A stretch of 64,000 bases of DNA from Enterobacter mori (GCF_025244905.1 NZ_CP104285.1:1860001-1924000); one strand, 5' to 3'. Shown: positions 1 to 10,654, counted from the stretch's first letter. Notes: a model not told the origin generated them from the sequence alone. A program made the numbers and translations.

Positions 1-262
<262 letters not shown>

Positions 263-457
263 CTATTTGTTAGTGAATAAAAGGTTGCCTGTAAAATTAC
301 AAAAACCTTACGCAGCGTCAAGCGGAATCGTGTCAATCATTGCGACAAATCAATCCTGTGACTAACGTTTGTGCGACTGACTCGCCTCACTTTCCCTTTG
401 AGCTAGCAACCACATGGGGGCTGCGCCCGGAATTTTAAAGGCCTCGCAGGATTAAAA

Positions 458-473
458 TGTGAAATAGATCACA
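458..473. promoter_or_regulatory. CRP binding site between gapA and msrB
   Basis: The sequence TGTGA-AATAGA-TCACA is a perfect match to the two CRP half-sites with the standard 6-base spacer. It lies about 208 bases upstream of the gapA start and 120 upstream of msrB. gapA of E. coli has several promoters, one of them CRP dependent, so control of gapA is the simplest reading. The rest of the 341-base gap holds only promoter sequence that I cannot resolve further. Confidence 0.75.
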
Positions 474-591
474 ATTGCCTGACCGCCTTTTCGCGACACA
501 TAAGTTTAGAACAAAAGTGCACGCAAGGGTGTTAATGTTTTGTTAGAATTCGGGTCAGAAGATGTCTGTTTCTACAGCGAGATGTAAGCAT

Positions 592-1005
592 ATGTCGAAC
601 CAACGTAACCCCGACGATTTGAAAAAAAACCTCACAGAAATGCAGTTTTACGTGACGCAGAACCACGGAACGGAACCGCCATTTACCGGGCGTTTACTGC
701 ACAACAAGCGAGACGGTGTCTATCACTGCCTGGTGTGCGATGCGCCGCTGTTTAATTCCCAAACAAAATATGATTCAGGCTGTGGCTGGCCGAGCTTTTA
801 CGAGCCGGTGAGTGATGACGCGATCCGCTATCTGACGGACTCATCGCACGGCATGGTACGCACTGAAATTCGTTGCGGAAACTGTGATGCGCACCTCGGG
901 CATGTCTTCCCGGATGGGCCTCAGCCAACGGGTGAGCGTTTTTGCGTGAATTCAGCCTCGTTAAGCTTCACTGATGACGAAAATGGCGACCACACTAAAG
1001 GTTGA
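592..1005 (+). CDS. msrB: Peptide-methionine (R)-S-oxide reductase MsrB
   Basis: Repairs oxidised methionine (R-sulfoxide) in proteins. The 137-residue protein has the zinc-binding CxxC pairs (CLVCDAP near residue 46 and [10 protein letters not shown] near 95) and the catalytic cysteine in RFCVNSASL near the C-terminus. An upstream ATG at 562 is in frame, but the start at 592 ([14 protein letters not shown]) gives the E. coli length and N-terminus. It is followed after 41 bases by yeaC, probably in the same transcript. Confidence 0.96.
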   Translation: MSNQRNPDDLKKNLTEMQFYVTQNHGTEPPFTGRLLHNKRDGVYHCLVCDAPLFNSQTKYDSGCGWPSFYEPVSDDAIRYLTDSSHGMVRTEIRCGNCDAHLGHVFPDGPQPTGERFCVNSASLSFTDDENGDHTKG

Positions 1006-1046
1006 AAAATCGATTCAGCAAATTATTCCTTTAAAAGGGAGACATC

Positions 1047-1325
1047 ATGAATATTGATGACATGATTAGCGGTATGACGCCGGAGGTTTATCAGCGTCTG
1101 GTGACGGCCGTTGAGCTGGGAAAATGGCCTGATGGTGTGGCGCTCACCCCGGAGCAAAAAGAGAACAGCCTGCAACTGGTGATGTTATGGCAGGCGCGCA
1201 ATAACACCGACGCGCAGCACATGACCATCGACACCAAAGGCCAGATGGTGATGAAGAGCAAGCGCGAGTTAAAAGAAGACTTTGGCATCACGCCGAAGCC
1301 GATTGCGACGATCAAAATGCAATAA
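1047..1325 (+). CDS. yeaC: DUF1315 family protein YeaC
   Basis: A 92-residue cytoplasmic protein of unknown function, nearly identical in its first half to E. coli YeaC (MNIDDMISGMTPEVYQRL). It ends with the conserved segment KEDFGITPKPIATIKMQ. A good ribosome site (AAAGGGAGA) lies a few bases before the ATG. It lies downstream of msrB on the same strand, as in E. coli. No catalytic motif is visible. Confidence 0.93.
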   Translation: MNIDDMISGMTPEVYQRLVTAVELGKWPDGVALTPEQKENSLQLVMLWQARNNTDAQHMTIDTKGQMVMKSKRELKEDFGITPKPIATIKMQ

Positions 1326-1343
1326 CGGTGCAGGTTGATGCCC

Positions 1344-1380
1344 TCACCCAACCCTCTCCCACAGGGAGAGGGTTGGGTGA
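1344..1380. repeat. Long perfect palindrome, CCCTCTCCC family, between yeaC and the chitinase
   Basis: A 17-bp perfect stem (TCACCCAACCCTCTCCC and its complement) with a 3-base loop (ACA). It sits between two convergent genes, so it can act as a bidirectional terminator-like hairpin, although no clear T-run follows. Related sequences occur at 29695-29729 and 46757-46788. Confidence 0.8.
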
Positions 1381-1384
1381 CATA

Positions 1385-2641
1385 CTACTTATGTGGGATC
1401 CCGAGCGACTCCGCCAGCTGCTTCGCTAGCTGATTGTTGTCATCAGCCCCGTACTCCCAGAACATCGCTCCTGCCAGACCTTTCTCTTTGATGTAGTCCG
1501 CTTTGATCGCCACAGAACGCGGGTTCTCGTAGGAAATCGCAAACAGCGCCTTCCCGTCGGCAGAATTCACCGACAGCCACGGCACCTTCGCCTGGTCGTC
1601 CCAGTGCTCGGTAAAGCGCTTCTGCGGATCGTTCAGCAGTTTTTTGACGATATCGTTGTACTTCACGTAGGTATCTTTGGTCAGGTCATAGCCGAGTGAC
1701 TTGAACAACCCGATCTCCTGAGGCCCGAAGTAGGGTTGTGTCACCGGATTTTTTTGCGCATCGGGTTTGCTCCAGTCTATGCCCGGTTCAACCGCGCGTT
1801 TCGGTACGCGACCGTAAAAACCGATCCCAAGGTTCATCTGCTTCGGCTTTAGTCCGGCTGCCAGATAGTTGTTCACCACAAAATCGACGCTGTATTTATC
1901 GGCGGCAGCCACTGTCGGCCAGGCGCTGGAGTCATACAGGTTTGCGTTGAAATACTGGGTGCCGTACGCCATGTCGTAGGTCATCAGGTTGATGTAGTCG
2001 AGCAGCGGGGCGATGGCTTTGACATCCACCCAGCTTTTCGGACTTTCCGCATTCGCGCCCACCGCAATGGTGACCAGTTTTTTCTGCCCGAACGCCTCAC
2101 GCATCTCTTTCAGCAGGGCGGTGAAGTTATCCCGGTCGGCAGGCGTGCTGGCAACCAGCCCCCAGGCGCCGTTGACCGGATACTCCCAGTCGAGATCGAT
2201 CCCGTCCAGGCCGTATTTGTCGACGATCTCCTGCGCGGAGCGGATAAACACCGCGCGCGTCTCTTTGGTTGCCGCTGCGCCAGAGAAGCCACGAGCGCCC
2301 CAGCCACCGACAGAAAGCAGCACTTTGAGGTTCGGGTTTTGTTTACGCAGGGTCGGGATGAGGGCCAGGTCGGCGGCGACTTTTGGCGATAGCCAGATCT
2401 GATGCAGCTTTGCCGGATCTTTTAGCGCAGCGTTGGTTTCGTCTTTCTCATTGTTGTAAACAAGACCAAACGAGTAGTTCAGGTGGGTGATCTGGCGAAC
2501 GTCGAGCTTATTGATATCGCCACCCGGTCCGGCGGTGACATCGCCACCCCCGTTAAAGTAGCCCACGGACATCAGGGTACTGGCGGAGGCAACGGACGCG
2601 CAAAGCAGGGGTAATGCTGCCAGCAAGGGCAAACGTTTCAT
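1385..2641 (-). CDS. Secreted glycoside hydrolase family 18 chitinase
   Basis: Endo-acting chitinase that should cut beta-1,4 links of chitin outside the cytoplasm. The start chosen (MKRLPLLAALPLLCASVASA) gives 418 residues with a clear Sec signal peptide cleaved near residue 21; an ORF extension to 2704 adds an unlikely leader. The GH18 signatures are present: LLSVGGWG (108-115) and DGIDLDWEYP (146-155), with the DxxDxDxE motif and catalytic Glu153. YDMAYG and a late MFWEYGADD are further family positions. There is no carbohydrate-binding or fibronectin domain, so it is a bare catalytic domain. E. coli K-12 has no such gene here; the exact product specificity is not decided by sequence. Confidence 0.93.
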   Translation of the reverse strand: MKRLPLLAALPLLCASVASASTLMSVGYFNGGGDVTAGPGGDINKLDVRQITHLNYSFGLVYNNEKDETNAALKDPAKLHQIWLSPKVAADLALIPTLRKQNPNLKVLLSVGGWGARGFSGAAATKETRAVFIRSAQEIVDKYGLDGIDLDWEYPVNGAWGLVASTPADRDNFTALLKEMREAFGQKKLVTIAVGANAESPKSWVDVKAIAPLLDYINLMTYDMAYGTQYFNANLYDSSAWPTVAAADKYSVDFVVNNYLAAGLKPKQMNLGIGFYGRVPKRAVEPGIDWSKPDAQKNPVTQPYFGPQEIGLFKSLGYDLTKDTYVKYNDIVKKLLNDPQKRFTEHWDDQAKVPWLSVNSADGKALFAISYENPRSVAIKADYIKEKGLAGAMFWEYGADDNNQLAKQLAESLGIPHK

Positions 2642-2779
2642 ACAAGTTCCTCTTTGACTGAATAAAAATAACCACACCACGGAAAAGGCGTGGCGAAAAA
2701 ACAACCTGAAGAGAATAGCATTGCCGCTTCGCTGGGGATGCGAGGGAGTTCACTTTATGGGGATCGGAGGGGGTGTTTT

Positions 2780-2851
2780 GCCGGGGGGCGGCTGCGCCTT
2801 ACCCGGCCTATGGGGAAAGGTAGGCCGGGTAAGCGTCAGCGCCACCCGGCT
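2780..2851. repeat. REP pair (BIME) between the chitinase and pncA
   Basis: Two inverted REP units, GCCGGGGGGCGGCTGCGCC at 2780 and the facing copy GGCCGGGTAAGCGTCAGCGC at 2822, each with a GC-rich stem. It lies after the pncA stop and upstream of the chitinase on the same strand, where it may protect or end pncA mRNA. Confidence 0.85.
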
Positions 2852-2859
2852 AAAAAGGC

Positions 2860-3501
2860 TTACGCCTGCGTCTCCAGCCAGTCTTCCAGCGTATACAGCG
2901 TCGCGCCTTCCGCAGCCATGTCCATAAACGCCTGGGCGCTGTCCTGCGGTTGAATGTTCACCCCGCGGCAGCCGTCGGTGATGACGCTGACGGTGTAGCC
3001 AAGCTGAAGCGCGTCCAGCACGGTGAACTTCACGCAGTAATCCGTGGCCAGCCCCAGCACAATCAGCTCCGTGATTTCATGGTGACGTAACCACGCGTCC
3101 AGCGCCGTTTTCTGGCGATGCCCGTTATCATAAAACGCGCTATAGCTGTCGATAGTCGGGTTTTCGCCTTTGTGGAACACCGCATCGATGGCTTTCTGAT
3201 TCAGGAGCGGATGCAGCTCCGCGCCTTCCGTCTGCTGTACGCAGTGATCTGGCCAGAAGGTTTGCGCCAGCCCGTCGAGTTCACCCTGGGTGAAGGGCTC
3301 GACGTTGTGCTGGCTGGCAAAGCTGCCGTGGTTCGCCGGGTGCCAGTCCTGGCTTGCGACAACTGCTTCACCACGGGCTTTGCACCAGTCAATCAGCGTG
3401 TTGGCCACGTCAACGGTGCTGTCACCTTCGGCGACGGCCAGCGCGCCGCCCGCGCAGAAATCATTTTGCAAATCGACCAGTAACAGAGCGCGTTGCTTCA
3501 T
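2860..3501 (-). CDS. pncA: Nicotinamidase PncA
   Basis: Deamidates nicotinamide to nicotinate in the NAD salvage pathway. All catalytic residues are present at E. coli numbering: Asp10 (LLVDLQNDF), Lys111 (FHKGENP) and nucleophile Cys156 (ATDYCVKFT). The metal ligands Asp52, His54 and His86 also align. Length is 213 residues, the usual size. It lies 9 bases downstream of ansA on the same strand, so the two are probably co-transcribed, as in E. coli. Confidence 0.97.
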   Translation of the reverse strand: MKQRALLLVDLQNDFCAGGALAVAEGDSTVDVANTLIDWCKARGEAVVASQDWHPANHGSFASQHNVEPFTQGELDGLAQTFWPDHCVQQTEGAELHPLLNQKAIDAVFHKGENPTIDSYSAFYDNGHRQKTALDAWLRHHEITELIVLGLATDYCVKFTVLDALQLGYTVSVITDGCRGVNIQPQDSAQAFMDMAAEGATLYTLEDWLETQA

Positions 3502-3510
3502 GTGGCCTCC

Positions 3511-4527
3511 TTATTCGTCCGGGGTCAGTTCGCCGCGCAGGTTTTGCATCATCGCGCTGCGAATGGACTGGATGTCCAGATCCTGGCTCAGTAAATAGTG
3601 AAGTTTAGTCAGCGTTGCCTCAACGGTCATATCGAAGCCGCTGATAACACCCGCATGTGCCAGCGCGTTGCCGGTGGCGTAGCCGCCCATGTTGACCTTT
3701 CCGGACATACACTGGGTCAGGTTCACTACCACGATCCCGCGCTCGCTGGCCTCCTGTAACTCTTTCAGGAACTCGCCGTTCTGCGGGGCGTTACCGACGC
3801 CGTAGGAGCGCAAGATCAGCGCTTTCACCGGCTGTCGCAGGAAGTTGCGCACCACGTCGGCGGAGATCCCCGGGTAAATCGTCACCACGCCAATCGGCTG
3901 CGGGGTGATCGGATGCACAATCAGCTCGCCGGCGGTGTTCGGCGCAGGCGGGGTGCCCAGACGACGGATATGAATACCGGCCTCCAGCAGCGGCTGCAGG
4001 TTAGGCGAGGCGAAAGCGTCGAAACCGTCGGCATGGGCTTTGGTGGTGCGGTTACCGCGGTACAGACGGTTGTTGAAGAACAACGACACTTCGTTAATCG
4101 GGTAATTGGCCGCCACGTAAAGGGAATTCAGCAGGTTGATCTGCCCGTCCGAGCGCAGCTCCGCCAGCGGGATTTGCGAGCCGGTGACGATAACCGGCTT
4201 GCCCAGATTCTCCAGCATGAAGGAGAGCGCGGAAGCGGTAAACGCCATAGTGTCGGTGCCGTGCAGGATCACAAAGCCGTCGTACTGGTCGTAATGAGCT
4301 TTAATGTCATCCGCGATGTGCTGCCAGTCTTCCGGCGTCATGTCGGAGGAGTCCATCAGCGGCTCGTATTCGTGGATGGTAAAGTCAGGCATTTCCGGGC
4401 GGTGGAATTCAGGCATCAGTGCAAGCTGACGCTGCAGGTGGCCGGAGACAGGAATATAGCCGTTTTCAGAGCGCTGCATCCCGATGGTACCGCCAGTGTA
4501 GGCTACATAAATCGATTTCTTCTGCAT
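3511..4527 (-). CDS. ansA: L-asparaginase I, cytoplasmic
   Basis: Hydrolyses L-asparagine to aspartate and ammonia in the cytoplasm. The first catalytic threonine is Thr14 in AYTGGTIGM and the second is Thr91 in HGTDTMAF. Starting at MQKKSIYVAY gives 338 residues, identical to E. coli AnsA, and no signal peptide, as expected for type I. A longer in-frame extension to 4617 would run into the sppA terminator and is rejected. Confidence 0.96.
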   Translation of the reverse strand: MQKKSIYVAYTGGTIGMQRSENGYIPVSGHLQRQLALMPEFHRPEMPDFTIHEYEPLMDSSDMTPEDWQHIADDIKAHYDQYDGFVILHGTDTMAFTASALSFMLENLGKPVIVTGSQIPLAELRSDGQINLLNSLYVAANYPINEVSLFFNNRLYRGNRTTKAHADGFDAFASPNLQPLLEAGIHIRRLGTPPAPNTAGELIVHPITPQPIGVVTIYPGISADVVRNFLRQPVKALILRSYGVGNAPQNGEFLKELQEASERGIVVVNLTQCMSGKVNMGGYATGNALAHAGVISGFDMTVEATLTKLHYLLSQDLDIQSIRSAMMQNLRGELTPDE

Positions 4528-4553
4528 GGGTGTGAGTTCTTGTTCTTCAAAAG

Positions 4554-4582
4554 AAAAAATCCCCTCTTCACGGGAAGAGGGG
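4554..4582 (-). terminator. Intrinsic terminator after sppA
   Basis: On the minus strand a 9-bp stem CCCCTCTTC / GAAGAGGGG with a short loop is followed by a run of T. It begins 8 bases after the sppA stop and lies 27 bases upstream of the ansA start, so it separates sppA from ansA-pncA. Confidence 0.85.
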
Positions 4583-4589
4583 ACGGTTT

Positions 4590-6446
4590 TTAACGGACGT
4601 TCGCGCAGGTCAGGCAAAACGCGTAACGACTTTGTGGATCGTTAAAGGCCGCGAGTTTATCGCTTTCAGCTTTCATCGCTTTCGCGGCCGTGGCGACAGG
4701 GGCAGGCAGGTAAGCCTGCAGCGCCTCAGGCAGCATGGCGCGAACGGAGACAGACATGCTGTCCATCACCATATCGAAGAACGACGGCTCGTCCTGATAA
4801 TACTCAACGTGCCACTGCTTGAGCTTCGCCAGTTCGGCCGCTTTCTTAACGGCGTCGTCAAAGTCACCCAGGCTGTCCACCAGTCCGTTGTTCTTCGCGT
4901 CCTGCCCGGTCCAGACGTGGCCCTGAGCAATCTGGTCAATCTGTTCTGGCGTCTTTTTACGCGAGTCGGCAACCAGCGTAAGGAAGCGTTTATAGCCGTT
5001 CTCAATGCTGAGCTGCATCATCTCAGAGACTTCAGGCGGCAGAGATTTCGTCACAGATACATCCGCCAGCGGAGAAGTAGAAACGCCATCGGTATGAACG
5101 CCCAGATAGTCCAGACTGTTTTCTACGGTGTTGATCACCCCGAAGATGCCGATGGAGCCGGTCAATGTGCTTGGGTTGGCGACAATATAGTTCGCTGGCG
5201 TCGAGATCCAATACCCGCCCGATGCAGCCATTCCGCCCATCGACACCACCACCGGTTTGCCAGCGGCGCGAGCAGCGGCCAGTTCCGCGCGGATCACTTC
5301 AGATGCGCTAACGCTGCCGCCAGGGCTGTTTACGCGCAGAACAATCGCTTTCACTTTCGGGTCAAGGCGGGCATCGCGGATTTGCGACGCGGTGGTGTCG
5401 CCTCCAACGTTACCCGGCGTTTCCTCACCGTCCATGATGGCACCATTAGCGAAGACCACCGCGACGCTTTCACCGGTGTCATCCGGTTTTTTCGCTGCAT
5501 AGTCATACATGCTGATGGCGCTGAAGTTTTTATCCTCTTTGCTCCAGCCAAACTGTTTGGTCAGCGCTTTTTCGACATCTGCGCTTGAGCCCAGCGCATC
5601 AACGAGCTTGTTGTCGAGTGCATATTTCGCGGTATCGCCGTCGACCTTCCGCAGTCCATCCAGCATGCCGCGAGCGCCCGGGAAGACCTGTTCAGCGGTA
5701 ATCTGACGGTTTGCGGCAATGGTGCCAAGATAGTTCTGCCACAGTTCGCCAATCCAGCGGCTGTCCGCTTCACGGGCGGCAGGGGACATATCGTCACGGA
5801 TAAACGGCTCGACGGCAGATTTATAGGTGCCGACGCGGAAGACGTGGGTAGTGACTTTCAGCTTGTCGAGCAGCGACTTGTAATACAGCCCGTTGGTGGC
5901 AAAACCATGAAGGTCGACCGTACCCTGCGGCGAGAGCCAAATTTTATTGGCAAAGCTCGCCAGATAATATTGCCCCTGGCTGTAGCTGTCGCCCACGGCA
6001 ATTACCGGCTTGCCGCTGTCGCGGAACTCGCGCAGCGCTTTACCGATGTACTGCATGGAAGGCTGATCGGCACCGGCGAAATCTTTCAGATCCAGTACGA
6101 TCCCGGTGATGTTACGGTCTTCTTTGGCCTGTCGAATGGTATCGACGATATCGAACAGCGAGTTTTCCTGCAGACGGTCGGATGTTGCGCCGAACAGCTG
6201 GCGGCCAATCACGCCCAGACGGTTGCTGGTGGAAGGCTTATCAACAATGACGCCCGTAATATTGAGCAACAGCGCCCCACGCGTCGAATGTTGAGCCTGG
6301 TTGGCGTTGCTGATGTGCATCCAGACGCCTACGCAAACCAGAACCAGGAGGATGAAAAAGATGTTCATCACCAGGTTGCGGACGAAGTTGAGCAGTCGCC
6401 ACGTCCATTTAAAGAAACCGGCAAAGATTCGCCAAAGGGTTCGCAT
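4590..6446 (-). CDS. sppA: Signal peptide peptidase SppA (protease IV)
   Basis: Inner-membrane serine protease that degrades cleaved signal peptides. The 618 residues equal the E. coli length. One N-terminal transmembrane segment (about residues 25-45) anchors two tandem S49 domains. The Lys of the dyad is in [12 protein letters not shown] (about 209) and the Ser is in [13 protein letters not shown] (about 409), each in its own domain as in the tetrameric enzyme. It is divergent from ydjA. Confidence 0.97.
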   Translation of the reverse strand: MRTLWRIFAGFFKWTWRLLNFVRNLVMNIFFILLVLVCVGVWMHISNANQAQHSTRGALLLNITGVIVDKPSTSNRLGVIGRQLFGATSDRLQENSLFDIVDTIRQAKEDRNITGIVLDLKDFAGADQPSMQYIGKALREFRDSGKPVIAVGDSYSQGQYYLASFANKIWLSPQGTVDLHGFATNGLYYKSLLDKLKVTTHVFRVGTYKSAVEPFIRDDMSPAAREADSRWIGELWQNYLGTIAANRQITAEQVFPGARGMLDGLRKVDGDTAKYALDNKLVDALGSSADVEKALTKQFGWSKEDKNFSAISMYDYAAKKPDDTGESVAVVFANGAIMDGEETPGNVGGDTTASQIRDARLDPKVKAIVLRVNSPGGSVSASEVIRAELAAARAAGKPVVVSMGGMAASGGYWISTPANYIVANPSTLTGSIGIFGVINTVENSLDYLGVHTDGVSTSPLADVSVTKSLPPEVSEMMQLSIENGYKRFLTLVADSRKKTPEQIDQIAQGHVWTGQDAKNNGLVDSLGDFDDAVKKAAELAKLKQWHVEYYQDEPSFFDMVMDSMSVSVRAMLPEALQAYLPAPVATAAKAMKAESDKLAAFNDPQSRYAFCLTCANVR

Positions 6447-6613
6447 GTATTCTCCCTAACCAGAAAATGACTGTTTCCGTCGCCACGGGACGGTAATGTT
6501 GGGTTATCGTAATGACCCAACCGCCACTTGTCAGCAGGAATCGCCTGGCACGCTGTAACAAAATCTGCCGTCGTGTTAATTTTGTGAGTAAATTTCAAGA
6601 AAGGAGTTAACCA

Positions 6614-7165
6614 ATGGATGCACTTGAACTGCTTGTTAACCGCCGTAGCGCGTCGCGTCTGGCCGAGCCTGCTCCTGCGGGCGAGCAGCTGGAAAACATT
6701 CTGCGTGCGGGCCTGCGCGCGCCGGATCATGGCACACTGCAGCCCTGGCACTTCTTTGTGATTGAAGCCGAAGGGCGCGACCGCTTCAGTGCGTTGCTGG
6801 AAAAAGGCGCGGTTGCCGCAGGCCAGGATGAGAAAGGGATTGATAAAGCCCGCAGTGCGCCATTCCGCGCACCGATGATCATCGCTGTCGTGGCGAAATG
6901 TCAGGCCGACCATAAGGTGCCGGTCTGGGAGCAGGAGATGTCCGCAGGCTGCGCGGTGATGGCGATGCAAATGGCCGCCGTCGCGCAGGGCTTCAATGGC
7001 ATCTGGCGCACCGGGCCGTTGACCGAAAGTCCGGTAGTGCGTGATGGCTTCGCCTGTGGCGAGCACGATAAAATTGTCGGCTTCCTCTATCTTGGCACGC
7101 CGCAGCTTAAAGCCTCCAGCACCATCAGCGTGCCGGACACTACGCCTTTCGTCAGCCGTTTCTGA
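6614..7165 (+). CDS. ydjA: Nitroreductase-family protein YdjA
   Basis: FMN-binding oxidoreductase of the smallest nitroreductase type. The 183 residues equal E. coli YdjA, with the N-terminal [12 protein letters not shown] phosphate-binding region and [15 protein letters not shown]. Its physiological substrate is unknown. It lies just upstream of selD in the same orientation, separated by 116 bases that hold a large inverted repeat. Confidence 0.95.
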   Translation: MDALELLVNRRSASRLAEPAPAGEQLENILRAGLRAPDHGTLQPWHFFVIEAEGRDRFSALLEKGAVAAGQDEKGIDKARSAPFRAPMIIAVVAKCQADHKVPVWEQEMSAGCAVMAMQMAAVAQGFNGIWRTGPLTESPVVRDGFACGEHDKIVGFLYLGTPQLKASSTISVPDTTPFVSRF

Positions 7166-7179
7166 TAACCCGCGCTAAA

Positions 7180-7218
7180 CTGTCTGGATTCTGAGCATCC
7201 GCCGCAGAATTCAGACAG
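7180..7218. repeat. Inverted repeat between ydjA and selD
   Basis: Two arms of 14 bases (CTGTCTGGATTCTG and CAGAATTCAGACAG) pair with one mismatch around an 11-base loop. No T-run follows, so it is not a classic intrinsic terminator. It could stop, process or stabilise the ydjA transcript, or be an operator. Confidence 0.6.
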
Positions 7219-7281
7219 TCATACTTACCTCTTTATGGAATGAGCGCTACCATAGCGCGATTGAGATGACAGGAGACGTCC

Positions 7282-8325
7282 ATGAGCGAGCAAACCATTC
7301 GTTTAACGCAATACAGCCACGGAGCCGGTTGCGGTTGTAAAATTTCCCCGAAAGTGCTGGAGACTATCCTGCACAGTGAACAGGCGAAGTTTGTCGACCC
7401 GAACCTGCTTGTCGGTAACGAAACGCGTGACGATGCAGCGGTTTATGACTTAGGTAACGGCACCAGCATTATCAGCACCACTGACTTCTTTATGCCGATT
7501 GTTGACAACCCGTTCGACTTCGGGCGCATTGCGGCCACTAACGCCATCAGCGATATCTTCGCGATGGGCGGTAAGCCGATCATGGCGATCGCCATTCTGG
7601 GCTGGCCAATAAACACCATTCCACCAGAAGTTGCCCGCGATGTGATTGAGGGCGGTCGCTTTGCCTGTCAGCAGGCGGGTATTGCCCTGGCCGGTGGTCA
7701 CTCTATCGATGCGCCGGAACCGATCTTCGGCCTGGCCGTTACGGGCGTGGTGCCGACCGAGCGTGTGAAGCGCAACAGTACCGCGCAGGCGGGCTGCAAA
7801 CTGTTCCTCACCAAGCCGCTGGGCATTGGCGTTCTCACCACAGCCGAGAAAAAATCCCTGCTGAAACCGGAGCATAAAGGTCTGGCGACGGAAGTGATGT
7901 GCCAGATGAACCTCGCGGGTGCTGCCTTTGCCAATATTGACGGCGTGAAGGCGATGACCGACGTGACCGGTTTTGGTCTGCTGGGGCACCTGAGTGAGGT
8001 CTGCCAGGGCGCTGGCGTGCAGGCGCAGGTCTGGTATCAGGACGTGCCGAAGCTGCCGGGCGTGGAAGAGTACATTGCTCAGGGCGCCGTTCCGGGCGGT
8101 ACCCAGCGCAACTTCGCCAGCTACGGTCATCTTATGGGCGAAATGCCAGAAGAATGGCGCAACCTGCTGTGCGATCCGCAAACCTCCGGCGGCCTGCTGC
8201 TGGCGGTCACGCCGGAATCCGAAGCCGAGGTCCAGGCGACGGCCGCCGAGTTCGGCATTACCCTGACGGCGATCGGCGAGCTGGTGACCGCGCGCGGTGG
8301 CCGACCGATGATTGAGATCCGTTAA
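7282..8325 (+). CDS. selD: Selenide, water dikinase (selenophosphate synthetase)
   Basis: Makes selenophosphate from selenide and ATP for selenocysteine and selenouridine synthesis. The glycine-rich [10 protein letters not shown] motif carries the essential Cys17 and Lys20, with Cys not Sec at position 17. The 347 residues equal the E. coli length. A GGAG-type ribosome site (ACAGGAGACG) precedes the ATG. topB begins 4 bases after the stop, so the pair is translationally close and probably one transcript. Confidence 0.97.
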   Translation: MSEQTIRLTQYSHGAGCGCKISPKVLETILHSEQAKFVDPNLLVGNETRDDAAVYDLGNGTSIISTTDFFMPIVDNPFDFGRIAATNAISDIFAMGGKPIMAIAILGWPINTIPPEVARDVIEGGRFACQQAGIALAGGHSIDAPEPIFGLAVTGVVPTERVKRNSTAQAGCKLFLTKPLGIGVLTTAEKKSLLKPEHKGLATEVMCQMNLAGAAFANIDGVKAMTDVTGFGLLGHLSEVCQGAGVQAQVWYQDVPKLPGVEEYIAQGAVPGGTQRNFASYGHLMGEMPEEWRNLLCDPQTSGGLLLAVTPESEAEVQATAAEFGITLTAIGELVTARGGRPMIEIR

Positions 8326-8329
8326 TTCG

Positions 8330-10243
8330 ATGCGGTTGTTTATTGCCGAAAAGCCGAGCCTGGCCCGTGCCATTGCCGATGTGCTGCCTAAGCCGCATCG
8401 CAAAGGCGACGGCTTTATCGAATGCGGTAACGGGCAGGTGGTCACCTGGTGTATCGGTCACCTGCTTGAGCAGGCGCAGCCGGACGTCTACGACAGCCGC
8501 TACGCCCGCTGGAACCTGAACGATCTGCCCATCGTGCCGGAAAAATGGCGCCTGCAGCCCCGGCCTTCGGTCACCAAACAGCTCAATGTGATCAAGCGCT
8601 TCCTGCATGAAGCGGCTGAAATTGTGCATGCGGGTGACCCGGACCGGGAAGGGCAGCTGCTGGTCGATGAAGTGCTGGACTACCTGGAGCTGGCGCCGGA
8701 AAAGCGCCAGCAGGTGCAGCGCTGTTTAATTAACGACCTCAACCCGCAGGCCGTCGAGCGGGCAATCTCGCGCCTGCGCGCCAACAGCGAGTTTATTCCG
8801 CTGTGCGTTTCCGCGCTGGCGCGTGCGCGTGCGGACTGGCTGTACGGTATCAACATGACCCGCGCGTATACCATTCTTGGGCGTAACGCGGGCTATCAAG
8901 GTGTGCTCTCCGTGGGCCGCGTGCAGACGCCGGTGCTGGGGCTGGTGGTACGCCGTGATGAAGAGATTGAAAACTTCGTCGCCAAAGATTTCTTTGAAGT
9001 GAAAGCGCATATCGTCACCCCAAAAGACGAGCGCTTTACCGCCGTCTGGCAGCCGAGCGACGCCTGCGAGTCATACCAGGATGAAGAGGGGCGTCTGCTC
9101 CATCGTCCGCTGGCCGATCACGTGGTTAATCGCATTACCGGGCAGCCCGCAATCGTCACCAGCTATAACGATAAACGGGAATCAGAACCCGCGCCGCTGC
9201 CGTTTTCGCTTTCTGCACTTCAGATTGAGGCGGCCAAAAAGTTTGGCCTGAGCGCGCAGAACGTGCTGGATATCTGCCAGAAGCTCTACGAAACCCATAA
9301 GCTCATCACCTATCCGCGTTCGGACAGCCGCTATCTGCCGGAGGAACACTTTGCCGGACGCCACTCGGTGATGAACGCCATCGGCGTGCACGCGCCGGAT
9401 CTGCTCCCGCAACCGGCGGTAAACCCGGACACGCATAACCGCTGCTGGGATGATAAAAAGGTGGATGCCCACCATGCGATTATCCCAACGGCGCGCGCCA
9501 GCAGCGTCAATCTGACCGAGAACGAAGCGAAGGTGTACAACCTGGTTGCCCGTCAGTACCTGATGCAGTTCTGCCCGGACGCGGCGTTCCGCAAATGCGT
9601 CATTGAGCTTGAGATCGCCAAAGGCAAGTTTGTCGCCAAAGCGCGTTTCCTCGCGGAAGCGGGCTGGCGCACGCTGCTCGGTAACAAAGAGCGCGACGAG
9701 GAGAACGACGGCACGCCGCTGCCGGTGGTCGCTAAAGATGACGAACTGTTGTGCGAGAAGGGCGAGGTGGTTGAGCGTCAGACCCAGCCGCCGCGCCATT
9801 TCACCGACGCGACGCTGCTTTCCGCGATGACCGGCATCGCCCGGTTCGTGCAGGATAAAGATCTGAAGAAGATCCTCCGCGCCACTGACGGTTTGGGTAC
9901 GGAAGCGACGCGTGCAGGGATTATCGAGCTGCTTTTCAAGCGTGGTTTTCTCGAGAAAAAAGGGCGCTATATCCATTCGACAGAGCCGGGCCGGGCACTG
10001 ATTCATTCGCTGCCGGAGCTGGCCGCGAGGCCGGACATGACGGCGCACTGGGAGTCGATACTGACGCAAATTAGCGAAAAGCAGTGCCGCTATCAGGACT
10101 TTATGCAGCCGCTGGTCGGGACGCTTTATCAGCTGATCGATCAGGCGCGCAGCACGCCGGTGAAGACGTTCAGAGGGATGGTGGCTCCCGGCGGTGGGGC
10201 GAAGAAACCGTTCAAAAAGAAAAAGAGCGCGGCAGCCTCTTAA
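8330..10243 (+). CDS. topB: DNA topoisomerase III
   Basis: Type IA topoisomerase that decatenates DNA during replication and recombination. The N-terminal Toprim domain shows [16 protein letters not shown] and DPDREGQ. The active-site Tyr328 is in [13 protein letters not shown]. The Lys-rich tail ([10 protein letters not shown]) is typical, and the length of 637 is slightly below the 653 of E. coli, with the loss at the C-terminus. An ORF start at 8312 inside selD is rejected because 8330 restores the conserved first residue. Right after the stop begins the 208-bp repeat array. Confidence 0.97.
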   Translation: MRLFIAEKPSLARAIADVLPKPHRKGDGFIECGNGQVVTWCIGHLLEQAQPDVYDSRYARWNLNDLPIVPEKWRLQPRPSVTKQLNVIKRFLHEAAEIVHAGDPDREGQLLVDEVLDYLELAPEKRQQVQRCLINDLNPQAVERAISRLRANSEFIPLCVSALARARADWLYGINMTRAYTILGRNAGYQGVLSVGRVQTPVLGLVVRRDEEIENFVAKDFFEVKAHIVTPKDERFTAVWQPSDACESYQDEEGRLLHRPLADHVVNRITGQPAIVTSYNDKRESEPAPLPFSLSALQIEAAKKFGLSAQNVLDICQKLYETHKLITYPRSDSRYLPEEHFAGRHSVMNAIGVHAPDLLPQPAVNPDTHNRCWDDKKVDAHHAIIPTARASSVNLTENEAKVYNLVARQYLMQFCPDAAFRKCVIELEIAKGKFVAKARFLAEAGWRTLLGNKERDEENDGTPLPVVAKDDELLCEKGEVVERQTQPPRHFTDATLLSAMTGIARFVQDKDLKKILRATDGLGTEATRAGIIELLFKRGFLEKKGRYIHSTEPGRALIHSLPELAARPDMTAHWESILTQISEKQCRYQDFMQPLVGTLYQLIDQARSTPVKTFRGMVAPGGGAKKPFKKKKSAAAS

Positions 10244-10358
10244 ACCGTAGGCCGGGTAAGGCGAAGCCGCCACCCGACGAAAAGCCGCTCTGCGGCCTGA
10301 AAAAAGCCCGGTGGCGCTAATGCTTACCGGGCCTACAGGGCGAGAACGCAGCGATAGC

Positions 10359-10446
10359 TTAAATCACACCCTGCCCAATCATCGCATCCGCCACCTTCAC
10401 AAATCCGGCGATATTCGCCCCATCTCGAGGCTGGCGGTCGCCACGC
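10359..10446 (-). pseudogene. gdhA 3' fragment, array unit 1
   Basis: Starts on the minus strand with a piece like gdhA codons for GVATSGLEM, then jumps about 130 bases to the codons for ANIAGFVKVADAMIGQGVI and the stop. 130 is not a multiple of three, so the join is out of frame. It has no start codon or promoter of its own that I can see. Confidence 0.85.
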
Positions 10447-10566
10447 CTTAAATCGTAGGCCGGGTAAGGCGAAGCCGCCACCCGGCGAAAAGCCGCTCTG
10501 CGGCCTGAAAAAAGCCCGGTGGCGCTAACGCTTACCGGGCCTACAGGGCGAGAACGCAGCGATAGC

Positions 10567-10654
10567 TTAAATCACACCCTGCCCAATCATCGCATCCGCC
10601 ACCTTCACAAACCCGGCGATATTCGCCCCATCTCGAGGCCGGCGGTCGCCACGC
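10567..10654 (-). pseudogene. gdhA 3' fragment, array unit 2
   Basis: Same structure as the fragment of unit 1, with the same out-of-frame deletion join. It differs from unit 1 by a C for T in the ACCCGGCG segment and in the GAGGCCGG segment. Confidence 0.85.

Noticed and set aside
2013..2402. Long ORFs opposite the chitinase, pncA, sppA, topB and other genes
   Set aside because: They are shadows of GC-rich real genes and lack ribosome sites and family matches.
7282..8325. A selenocysteine (TGA) codon in selD
   Set aside because: Codon 17 is TGT for Cys, and the frame is open throughout.
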